Assembly (NCBI GenBank): GCA_025450405.1
Contig: JANWHL010000021.1
Span: forward strand, 1 to 22,384
Length of the DNA stretch: 22,384 nucleotides
Direction: 5' to 3'
Origin: Ktedonobacterales bacterium
GTDB lineage: Bacteria; Chloroflexota; Ktedonobacteria; Ktedonobacterales; JADMIN01
The position numbers and the translations under genes were made by a program. Shown here piece after piece: positions 14,493-21,458 of this stretch (position 1 is its first letter; the number at the start of each line of letters is the position of its first letter). The notes under the pieces were generated by a model. The model saw only the letters and a list, made by a program, of their open reading frames with translations. It was not told where the DNA came from and did not search any database.

Positions 14493-16109
14493 ATGGTGAG
14501 CAAGCCGAAGTCCGCGACGCGTGCCCCGGGCACTGAGGCCGCCTCCGCGCCCGATGACGGAGGACCCTATCCCGCCCGGTCCGACCGCAACTACATCTAC
14601 CACAACTTCACCAACAGCCTTTGCCCCACATGCCTGCGCGTAGTCCAGGCCAAGGTCATCATCCAGTCCAACAAGGTCTATCTAATCAAGACCTGCCCCG
14701 AACACGGCCAGGTGCGCAGTCTGCTCTCCTCAGATGCCGCGTACTACCTCAGCCAGAGCCAGTACAGCAAGCCCGGCACCCTCCCGCGTCACTTCCAGAA
14801 GCGTGTGGAGCAGGGGTGCCCGCTGGACTGCGGCCTCTGCACCGACCACGAGCAGCACACCTGCCTCGCGCTCATCGAGGTCACTGAGGCGTGCAACCTC
14901 CGCTGCCCGACCTGCTTTGCCGACTCCGACGTCGGCCGCTATGCCCCGCTCGACGAGGTGGAGCGCATGTTCGACACCATCGTCGCGAACGAGGGCTACG
15001 CCGATGTCGTCCAGATCAGCGGTGGCGAGCCAACCATCCACCCCCAGATCCTGGAGATCCTCGCCCTGGCCAAGACCAAGCGCATCAAGGCCGTGATGAT
15101 CAACACCAACGGTGTGCGCATCGCCAAGGACGAGGACTTCGTCCGCGAGCTCGCCAAATTCAAGGGCAACTTCGAGGTCTACCTCCAGTTCGACGGCTTC
15201 CGTGAGAGCACGCACCAGATCATCCGCGGCCTCGATCTGCGCGATGTCAAAGAGCGCGCGATCGCCAACCTGACGAAGTACGAGATTCCCATCAACCTGA
15301 CCGCCACCATCCAGCGCGGGGTCAATGAGGACGAGATCGGTGAGATCGTCAAGTTCGGCGTGGCCCAGAAGATGGTGCGCGGCGTCACCTTCCAGCCGAT
15401 CACCAACGTCGGCCGCCACGAGAACTTCGACCCGCTGGACCGCACGACCGTCCCCGACGTCATCCACGCGATCTCCTCGCAGACCGCTGGCATGTTCCGC
15501 GAGGCCGACTTCGTCCCATTGCCCTGCCACAGTGAATGCATCAGCATGACTTACGCCTACGTCAAAGGCAAAAAGGTCAAGCCCCTGCCGCGCTACATCG
15601 ACGTGAAGAGCTATCTGGACGTCATCGGCAACCAGATCAACTTCAAGGTCGAGGATGTCAAAGACGTCGTCGGCTCCGCGCTCACCCGGCTCTGGTCGGC
15701 CTCCATGCCGCTTAGCACCGTCAACGCCCTTCGCGACTTCAGTTGCTGCCTGCCCGTCGCGCCTCAGGCGCTCAGCCAGCAAGACCACGGCAGCGTCCTC
15801 TACGAGAACATGTTCCGCATCGTGATCATCGCCTTCATGGACGCCTGGAATTTCGACGTCCGCTCGGCCAAGAAGTGCTGCGTCCACCACGTCCTGCCCG
15901 ACGGCATGATCATCCCCTTCTGCGCCTACAACACCCTCCACCGCCCCCGCTACATGTCGAAGACCCGCGACAAGGCGCTGGCGCGTCTCCAGCCAACGCG
16001 CCGCGGCGCGACCGACGCGGCGGGCGAGCCCGTGAGCACGCCGGCGTCGACCCCCGAGCCGGCCATTCCCGCCGGTCTGTCGGTGCGGCCAGACGGTTCG
16101 GTCGTATGA
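14493..16109 (+). CDS. COG1964 radical SAM protein (tetraether-synthase/MJ0619-like)
   Basis: A 538-aa soluble Fe-S enzyme of the family that includes archaeal MJ0619/Tes, which joins lipid chains by C-C bond formation. An N-terminal metal-binding part has SLCPTC (Cys44, 47), KTCPEHG (Cys68) and GCPLDCGLC (Cys109, 113, 116), and the radical SAM motif is CNLRCPTC (Cys134, 138, 141), with SGGEP (176-180) for SAM binding. The C-terminal part has further cysteines (345, 349, 418, 419, 462, 463, 477) and the family segment CCVHHVLPDGMIIPFCAYN. In total 17 cysteines suggest auxiliary clusters. The last 40 residues are disordered. The substrate in this bacterium is unknown. GAGGAG precedes the ATG, and the stop overlaps the permease start. 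Confidence 0.85.
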   Translation: MVSKPKSATRAPGTEAASAPDDGGPYPARSDRNYIYHNFTNSLCPTCLRVVQAKVIIQSNKVYLIKTCPEHGQVRSLLSSDAAYYLSQSQYSKPGTLPRHFQKRVEQGCPLDCGLCTDHEQHTCLALIEVTEACNLRCPTCFADSDVGRYAPLDEVERMFDTIVANEGYADVVQISGGEPTIHPQILEILALAKTKRIKAVMINTNGVRIAKDEDFVRELAKFKGNFEVYLQFDGFRESTHQIIRGLDLRDVKERAIANLTKYEIPINLTATIQRGVNEDEIGEIVKFGVAQKMVRGVTFQPITNVGRHENFDPLDRTTVPDVIHAISSQTAGMFREADFVPLPCHSECISMTYAYVKGKKVKPLPRYIDVKSYLDVIGNQINFKVEDVKDVVGSALTRLWSASMPLSTVNALRDFSCCLPVAPQALSQQDHGSVLYENMFRIVIIAFMDAWNFDVRSAKKCCVHHVLPDGMIIPFCAYNTLHRPRYMSKTRDKALARLQPTRRGATDAAGEPVSTPASTPEPAIPAGLSVRPDGSVV

Positions 16110-17005
16110 ACAGCCTGCTGCCCTCGGCGCTGCCCTGGCACGGGCTGGCCTACTTCCCCTTCCTGCTGGTCTTCATCTGCGTCCTGCTCTTCAGCGTCGC
16201 CACCCTGGCGTTCTACGTCAAGCAGACACTCTCGTTCGCGCGCCTGCGCGATGTGTTCGTCGCGCGGCCCGGCGTCCGCGGGAGCGCCTTGGCGGCCCTG
16301 CTGGGCGCGGCCACCCCCTTCTGCACCTGTACGGCCGTCCCGCTCTTCCTCGGCATGCTCGAAGCGGAGGTGCCCGTCGGCCCGGCAATCTCATTCCTGC
16401 TGGCGTCGCCAACCATCAATTTGGGCGCCGTCGTGCTCTTGCTGGTCGTCTTCGGCTGGCGCATCGCCCTCTTCTACGCCGCCGCCTGTCTCCTTGCCGC
16501 CATTGCCGTCGGTTGGACGCTGGGACGCATCCCCCGCGACCGCGCGCTGCGCGATTACCTCTGGTTCGAAGAGGACGATCCGGACCCAGGGGTGCGCCGT
16601 CTCGCGCTGCGCAAAGCGGCGCGGCTGGGTGGCCAGCTCACGCGCAAGTTCCTGCCATGGCTCGCCCTGGCCACCCTCGCCGGCGTCCTCATCGACGCGC
16701 TGGTGCCCACCTCGGCCGTCGCGCACCTCGGCGTGTGGGGCGTCGGCCTCGGCATCCCGCTGGCCGCCCTCCTCGGCAGCGTCATCTACGCCGACATCCT
16801 GCTCCTCATCCCGATTGGCTTCGCCCTCATCCAGCACGGCGCTCCAACACCCGTCGTCCTCACCTTCATGCTCGCCGCCTCCGGCCTGAGCCTGCCCGAG
16901 ATGGTCGTCCTCGGCCGCGTCATGCGCCCGCGACCAGTCTTGCTCTTCGTCGGCGCCACGGTCGTCGTCTACGCCCTGGTCGGATTCGGCTTCACGTGGA
17001 TTTGA
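16106..17005 (+). CDS. COG0701 (DUF318/ArsP-like) permease
   Basis: A 299-aa inner-membrane permease with about eight hydrophobic segments in two halves around a charged cytosolic loop (140-180, DRALRDYLWFEEDDPDPG). The family motif is PFCTCTAVPL (71-80, Cys73 and Cys75) followed by SFLLASPTIN (96-105); the second half repeats the pattern with ASGLSLPEMVVL. Relatives include ArsP, which exports organoarsenicals, but most members have no known substrate. The ATG overlaps the stop of the radical SAM gene as ATGA, so the two proteins are translated in tandem and probably work in one process, such as export or import of a substrate or product. Confidence 0.88.
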   Translation: MNSLLPSALPWHGLAYFPFLLVFICVLLFSVATLAFYVKQTLSFARLRDVFVARPGVRGSALAALLGAATPFCTCTAVPLFLGMLEAEVPVGPAISFLLASPTINLGAVVLLLVVFGWRIALFYAAACLLAAIAVGWTLGRIPRDRALRDYLWFEEDDPDPGVRRLALRKAARLGGQLTRKFLPWLALATLAGVLIDALVPTSAVAHLGVWGVGLGIPLAALLGSVIYADILLLIPIGFALIQHGAPTPVVLTFMLAASGLSLPEMVVLGRVMRPRPVLLFVGATVVVYALVGFGFTWI

Positions 17006-17342
17006 GCGCCGCTTGAGCCCCCGGCCCGCTGGAACGAGCGGTCTGTTCTTCCCTGGGCTCGACTACGCGACGGCTGGCATAGCCGAGACCTTCCAAGCGG
17101 CGGTGGCCGGTGTAAATGTGGCTCCCCAGCGGCCCAGTCGCGCTGTTCCTTAGTCGCTCCCCACCGCCTTATCGCAATGCGGTGGGGGCTGGGGGCCGAG
17201 GATCGTGTGCCGCGGCTCATCGGCCACAGTGGCATGGACTGTGCGCATAGGGCATTCTTGTGTACTCGCGATGATGCGAGAGATGCGGTAGGGTCACAAG
17301 ACGTAAAAGCGACGGCGACACCAACAAGCCGAGGAGGTCAGC
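17006..17342. other. Intergenic region with hairpins
   Basis: Contains the REP-E hairpin (17159-17187) and, nearer the next gene, a small inverted repeat CTCGC/GCGAG (17265-17280) of unclear role. I could not find a well-spaced -35/-10 pair for the gene at 17343. Confidence 0.5.
17159..17205. terminator. REP-like hairpin 3' of the permease gene (REP-E)
   Basis: Nine-base arms, CCCCACCGC (17159-17167) and GCGGTGGGG (17179-17187), followed by the family tail GGCTGGGGGCCGAGGATC. It lies 154 bases past the permease stop, with no gene between, and likely marks the end of the six-gene unit. Confidence 0.55.
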
Positions 17343-18404
17343 ATGGCGCAGACCGATTGGATGAACCAGCGGACAAGTGAAACTGGGACATCGCTACGGG
17401 TAGAAGAACGAATTCGCGTACCGGCTTCGGCCGAGCGTGTCTATGACGTATGGCACAATTTTACGCGGTTTCCCGAGTTCATGAGCAATGTGGAGGAGGT
17501 GCGTCCGGTCGGTGACAACCGCTATCACTGGGTGGCGCGCATCTTCGGCATGAAGCAAGAATGGGACGCCGAGGTCATAGAGGCGAAACCAAATGAACGC
17601 ATCGCTTGGCGGAGCGTAAGTGGAGCACCCAATGCCGGATCAGTCACTCTGTGGGGGCGCGAGCCCGGGGTGACGGAGATAGAGTTGGTGGTAGAGTATA
17701 CGCCTCCAGCGGGCAAGGCTGGCAAGGCGCTCGACAAGCTCACGAAGACGACGCAGCGCGAAATCAGAGAAGACCTGGTTAACTTTAATCATCTCGTGAG
17801 CGGAACGCCATCAGGTGGGTTGCTGACGCGTGAACCAGGTCCCACCGAATTCGGAGGGGTACTGGCTTCGCTCACGGGACCCGTCATTGGCGCGACTGCG
17901 GGCGGTCTGCTCGCCTATTCCATGCGCCGAGAAGTGCTCGATAGGATAGCCTGGAATCGGCCCGCCAGTTGGATCAATGCCCCACTCGCACAAATGGCAA
18001 GTGGGCGCGCCGCACCGCCGCTGAGTCCAACTGCCGGCCCAAGTCCAGTTGGATCCACAGCCACCGCGGTGAGTTGGACGATGAGCGCCGCGGCAATTGG
18101 AAGCATCGCCATCTCGGCTGGATTGCGCATGGCAAATCGTCGGCAGGATGCGCTCTTCGTGGGCCAGTGGGCGCCGACACTCCTGGGATGGGGCTTGCTC
18201 ACACGAATCCAGGGCCATCGCGGGGTTCGTCATGATCGCGGCGCGAGCGTCAGTAGTTGGGCCATGTTAGGAGCGTCATTGGGATCGGTCGTCGCGTCGG
18301 CGCTACAGCACCTCCGCGGCAAGCGCCACGACGGCCTATTCGTCGGTCAGTGGGCGCCGACATTCATGGTAGGCGCATCGCTCATGCGGCTCTTGAACCG
18401 CTAA
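17343..18404 (+). CDS. SRPBCC domain fused to two FVGQWAPT membrane modules
   Basis: A 353-aa protein. Residues 18-155 form an SRPBCC (polyketide cyclase/START-like) domain: SLRVEERIRVPASAERVYDVWHNF, then a beta-rich region and a C-terminal helix; such domains bind lipids or other hydrophobic ligands. After a linker with one hydrophobic segment (about 170-193) come two copies of a module at 244-289 and 304-350, each a small hydrophobic helix pair with FVGQWAPT (272-279 and 333-340, 61 residues apart). I recall single copies of this motif as small unknown proteins in cyanobacteria and Chloroflexota. GAGGAGGTCAGC gives a strong start. Base composition is visibly less GC-rich than in the operon before it, and mobile-element remains begin 25 bases after the stop. 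Confidence 0.82.
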   Translation: MAQTDWMNQRTSETGTSLRVEERIRVPASAERVYDVWHNFTRFPEFMSNVEEVRPVGDNRYHWVARIFGMKQEWDAEVIEAKPNERIAWRSVSGAPNAGSVTLWGREPGVTEIELVVEYTPPAGKAGKALDKLTKTTQREIREDLVNFNHLVSGTPSGGLLTREPGPTEFGGVLASLTGPVIGATAGGLLAYSMRREVLDRIAWNRPASWINAPLAQMASGRAAPPLSPTAGPSPVGSTATAVSWTMSAAAIGSIAISAGLRMANRRQDALFVGQWAPTLLGWGLLTRIQGHRGVRHDRGASVSSWAMLGASLGSVVASALQHLRGKRHDGLFVGQWAPTFMVGASLMRLLNR

Positions 18405-18428
18405 AAGTGCGGCGAAATGCGCGGCCCA

Positions 18429-18774
18429 GTCGAAGCGGATTGTTAGATCGTCGAGGCAGGCTAACACCCGCGTTTCGTCCAGGGGCAGGCAGGCGGGCGA
18501 GCGGATTGCGGGCGAGGGACTGGGCCTGCCGCCCGCTCTCCGCTCTTGCCCGGGCGGCATACCCACCCCGGCGTTGGGGGATTGGCGGCTAGCCCAGCGG
18601 CCAGTAGATCGCGTTAGTGGGTGATGAAGGCGTCGCGCTGGACACACTGCCCCGCGTCCAGCGCGACCGGCGGGCGGTGGCCTGCGGCAGGTCCCATGAG
18701 ATCCTATGGCCGTACTGGTCTTCCAGGAAGGCCAGGCTGCGTAGGTGATGCTCATGGCACAGCGCCTTGCGGCA
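18429..18774 (-). pseudogene. IS66-family transposase remnant
   Basis: Two pieces of an IS66-type transposase survive in the right order on the minus strand but in different frames: CHEHHLRSLAFLEDQYG (within 18774-18682), matching the family segment CNAHHLRELTFL, and a GGRPSPSP ... LDETRVLACLDDLTIRFD stretch (18557-18429), matching GRPKQSP ... PFDNNQAERD just before the terminal motif. The catalytic core is missing or scrambled, and the reading ends at IRFD. This assignment comes from motif memory, not a search. Confidence 0.6.
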
Positions 18775-19020
18775 AGTCGTGTTCGTAATGCGGCCGCGCT
18801 GCCCCTGTGGCGCGCGTGCGCGCGAGGCGAGGCCCCGCGCTTGGCACTGGCGGCGGCGGAGGCGGTCAATGCCGACATCGCGGCGCTCGGCGATGACGTC
18901 GTGGCGGATGTGCTGGCGAGCGGTCGGATGGGCCTGGTGGATCGCTCCGCGCATCGCGCCGCGCATCTCAGCGAGATCGAGGTCGCGCTGGACCACCTAG
19001 CCCAGAGACCCACAGTTTGA
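18745..19020 (+). other. Unassigned open frame, possible gene fragment
   Basis: The plus-strand frame reads as coherent helices (for example LALAAAEAVNADIAALGDDVVADVLASG) for the last 60 codons and ends at 19020, but its start lies over the IS66 remnant. It may be the 3' end of a gene interrupted by the mobile elements, or chance. I recognise no family. Confidence 0.2.
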
Positions 19021-19148
19021 CGTCACGAACCGTGAGTGCAATGGATGGCACGGTGCCCTCCCCGGCGCCAAGGGCCCGTCTGGCGCATCGAGGCGGATGC
19101 GCTTCCCTCGTGCTGGAGACAGCGGGGAAAGAGGGTAGGTACGTGGTT

Positions 19149-19520
19149 GGACGCGGGGAGTTGACGGAGGAAGCCTGGGGCGCCATCTGGCCCCTGCTGC
19201 CGGCGCGCGGGCGGGGCGGGCAGTGGCGAGACCATCGCACGGTGATCAACGGCATCTGATGGAAGCCGCGCACGTACAGGCCCTCTCGGATGTCGTGGGC
19301 AAGATCGTCTGGGTGGTGAGCATCGATCGCACCACGTCCCGGGCGCATCAGCACGCCAGTGGCGCCCGCCGTCGGCCGAGTCGGGCCGACGAAAAGGGGG
19401 GGGCGGCATCCCGCTGACGAGGGGGCTCGGGCGCCGCCGCGGCGGGCTGACGACCAAGGTCCATCTGGCCCGCGACGGCACGGGCGGTATCGCTCGCGCG
19501 TTTCCCCCAAAGGTCCTGTG
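19149..19520 (+). pseudogene. IS5-family transposase remnant
   Basis: Three pieces in order: GELTEEAWGAIWPLLPARG ... HRTVINGI (19149-19259), followed by a stop where the family has Leu before W; then, after a large deletion, VWVVSIDRTTSRAHQHASGAR (to about 19370; the family has SVDSTVVRAHQHAAGAR, including the first catalytic Asp); then, after a frameshift near a run of G (19395), GLGRRRGGLTTKVHLARDGTGG (to about 19480; the family has LGRSRGGLTTKIHLA). It is inactive by stop, deletion and frameshift. Terminal inverted repeats were not identified. Confidence 0.75.
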
Positions 19521-19825
19521 CGCGGCATGCCCGTTTTTCCGCTCACGGCATGATCATCTGGACCCTGATGTGACGTGCCACGAGCGTGCGCCGCCGCCGC
19601 GGAGCCTGGACGGGGCGCACACGGTCGGCAGGTATACTCCAATGGGACGCGACGCATTCCGCTGCCGCGCGTTGTCGCGCGGCGTCATGCTTCTCGGTCT
19701 ACCTACCGGTAGCCTTCCGCTTGGCGTGATGCTCTTCAGAACCGTCTTCACACGGGTGGCATGACCGCCGGGATCGGGTGGATGACTCCCTCTCAGCGCG
19801 AGAGACCAGCAACAGGAGAGCGCCA
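19521..19825. other. Intergenic stretch between the IS remnant and the SRPBCC gene
   Basis: No gene. It contains an isolated TATACT (19633-19638) without a matching -35 box, and a ten-base palindrome, CTACCGGTAG (about 19705). It may include more degraded IS sequence. Confidence 0.35.
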
Positions 19826-20326
19826 GTGCCACGCCAACGGCAGCATTCGGCCGTCATCGCCCTGCCGAATGATCGCGAGATTGTGATCACGCGGGAGTTC
19901 GACGCGCCGATCACCCTCGTCTTCGACGTCTTCTCGACACGGGACCGGGCCGAGATGGCGCGCTTTGAAGAGGAGGAGCTGAGAGTCTGCGCGATCGACC
20001 TGCGTGTCGGAGGGACCTATCACCACGTCTTCGTGGGCGACGGCGGCAGCGAGGCGGCGTTTCATGGGACCTTCTTGGAGATCGAGCCGCCGACCCGGAT
20101 CGTCGCCACCTGGCTCTACGACGGGTGGCCCGCCGCGGAAGCCGTCGAGTCCATCGACCTGCGCGAGACGCACGGCGTGACGACGCTGACGTATCGGCTC
20201 GCGTTCCGCGACCGGGCCGGCCGTACCCCCTTGCCCGATATCGCGAAGGGCATTGTGGCGAACTTCGACAACATAGACGACCTCTTGAGCTCCCGGCTCG
20301 ATCCCTCGGGCGCGGTCTCGGGGTAA
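19826..20326 (+). CDS. AHSA1-type SRPBCC protein
   Basis: A 166-aa single-domain protein of the AHSA1/START-like group. IVITREFDAPITLVFDVFSTRDR (about 19-41) is the usual first strand and helix, DLRVGGTYHHVFVGDGG (about 65-81) the central hairpin, and FHGTFLEIEPPTRIVATWLY (about 87-106) the family's next strands; a final helix, NIDDLLSSRL, closes the fold. The tryptophan pair usual after the first helix is replaced by a Glu-rich segment (RFEEEELRV). The ligand is unknown. I chose the GTG at 19826 because AGGAG lies seven bases upstream and the homologous fold starts soon after; an earlier ATG in frame at 19778 has no such site. It is the second of three SRPBCC genes in this part. Confidence 0.8.
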   Translation: MPRQRQHSAVIALPNDREIVITREFDAPITLVFDVFSTRDRAEMARFEEEELRVCAIDLRVGGTYHHVFVGDGGSEAAFHGTFLEIEPPTRIVATWLYDGWPAAEAVESIDLRETHGVTTLTYRLAFRDRAGRTPLPDIAKGIVANFDNIDDLLSSRLDPSGAVSG

Positions 20327-20793
20327 TGGCGGGCCCAGCCAGGTGCGCCGCGTGGTGTCCAGCGATGGGCTATTGGGTGATCCTCGGTGTGTGCACGCAC
20401 CCCACCGCATCCGCCTGATGGCCCTGGGTACGTACGCCTCTCACCCACCTCTGCCGCGGATTCGGGTCAGTGTGGAGACGTGACACGGGTGGCGTTGATG
20501 ACGAACGCTGACGTGCTCACCCATTGACGCTGAGTGGCCGCGTAGGTGCGGTGTCCAAACGGCGACCGCACCGCTGGAGCCCGCATCAGTGCCCGCTTCA
20601 GCCCGCGATCGACCGTTCGACGAGCATTGGAAGAGCAGGGCCACACGCGCAACACGCGCAACACGCAACGCACGAACACAGGCCATTTCGCCTGGCTCGA
20701 CGTGGACGATGTGGTGGCGGGCGCCTTGGTGGCCGACGGGCGGCGGGGGTGGGCATGTGGTGTACGCGTGGGCACGCCAGCGACATTGCTGAC
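20327..20793. other. Intergenic stretch with a short ACACGCGCA repeat
   Basis: Open frames run on both strands, but none has both a start signal and a recognisable domain. Around 20641-20675 there is a small run of ACACGCGCA-like repeats. The minus strand could carry a second small gene downstream of the zinc-ribbon gene (an open frame to 20467), but I cannot support it. Confidence 0.35.
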
Positions 20794-21051
20794 CTACGCG
20801 CCGCACGCGCTCCACCCGCAGCTGAGGCAGGTGAGGCAGCCCTCAGCGCGCTGTACCCAGGGGCCGGCGCACGCGGGGCAGGCGTCGCGGACGAGTGGCC
20901 GGGCGGGGGCGCGCGGGACCGGCCGGTCGGGGTGGTCCACCGCCTGGGCGGCCGGCCGTGCCACTTGCCACGCCGCTGATGGGTGCGCTGTTGGTGGGTG
21001 CGCTCTGGGCGTGCGGCGCTCGCCCGTGGCCGTGCCTTGCGTCGGGATCAT
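20794..21051 (-). CDS. Small zinc-ribbon protein (85 aa)
   Basis: An 85-aa protein: a Pro/Arg/Ala-rich, probably disordered leader (1-55), then a zinc ribbon, CPAC-x10-CLTCLSCGWSAC, close to the C-terminus. The EGC-x2-C-x2-CG pattern resembles the C-terminal ribbons of B12-dependent ribonucleotide reductases and some other enzymes, so it may be a miniprotein or a detached terminus. The ATG at 21051 follows GGGAGGAGCCACC, one of the strongest ribosome-binding sites in the window, and a TTGACC/TACACT promoter stands about 60 bases upstream; both argue for expression rather than decay. It is divergent from the SRPBCC gene at 21459. Confidence 0.6.
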   Translation of the reverse strand: MIPTQGTATGERRTPRAHPPTAHPSAAWQVARPAAQAVDHPDRPVPRAPARPLVRDACPACAGPWVQRAEGCLTCLSCGWSACGA

Positions 21052-21111
21052 GGTGGCTCCTCCCGCGCGCGTCGTCGCCAATTGGTACACACGTTCTAGC
21101 GCGCCTGCCAC

Positions 21112-21140
21112 AGTGTACCGGGCGCGTGTGCTGGGGTCAA
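21112..21140 (-). promoter_or_regulatory. Promoter of the zinc-ribbon gene
   Basis: On the minus strand, TTGACC (21140-21135) and TACACT (21117-21112) are exactly 17 bases apart. The transcript would begin near 21105, with a leader of about 54 bases. Confidence 0.55.
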
Positions 21141-21280
21141 GGGGTGGCGGCAGGCTCGCGGCGGGTGGTGGGTGGACATGGACGGACGGGGTGGCTCACC
21201 ACCTGGACGGGGGGCAGTGCCGCACAGGGGCGGCACGCGGCTAGCGAATGGCCTGCCGGCCGGTGTACACTGCGCCATGC

Positions 21281-21371
21281 CCGTTGGCCATGTCCGTTGG
21301 CCATGTCCGTTGGCCATGTCCGTTGGCCATGTCCGTTGGCCATGTCCGTTGGCCATGTCCGTTGGCCATGC
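21281..21371 (+). repeat. Seven tandem copies of a 13-bp unit
   Basis: The unit CCGTTGGCCATGT is repeated seven times without spacers; the first six copies are identical and the last ends in C. Each copy holds the six-base palindrome TGGCCA. The array lies in the divergent region between the zinc-ribbon gene and the SRPBCC gene, ending 87 bases before the SRPBCC ATG. A TACACT (21266-21271) sits just before it, without a good -35 box. The period is not a multiple of three, and open frames through it are artefacts. Confidence 0.95.
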
Positions 21372-21458
21372 CCGGGCACTCCGGGCGGACAAGGGACATG
21401 AGGGCGACACCGGGCGAGGGCGTGGGGGATCCGGTGGCCCTGGAAAGAGGGCGAGACG

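Noticed and set aside
14730..15941. Minus-strand open frame (403 aa) opposite the radical SAM gene
   Set aside because: Same effect: Asp/Glu/Val/Gly-rich arbitrary protein mirrored from a well-recognised plus-strand gene.
10019..17005. Arsenic resistance locus (ArsA-like ATPase plus ArsP-like permease)
   Set aside because: The ATPase lacks metalloid cysteines, the two genes are on opposite strands in separate units, and no arsR, arsC or arsM is present.
18336..19013. Full-length minus-strand gene (225 aa)
   Set aside because: Only a short C-terminal part resembles IS66 transposase; the rest is frame-shifted debris.
20467..20775. Small minus-strand gene following the zinc-ribbon gene
   Set aside because: No ribosome-binding site and no recognisable domain; part of the frame translates a short DNA repeat.
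21281..21371. CRISPR array
   Set aside because: Thirteen-base units abut without spacers, and no cas genes are present.
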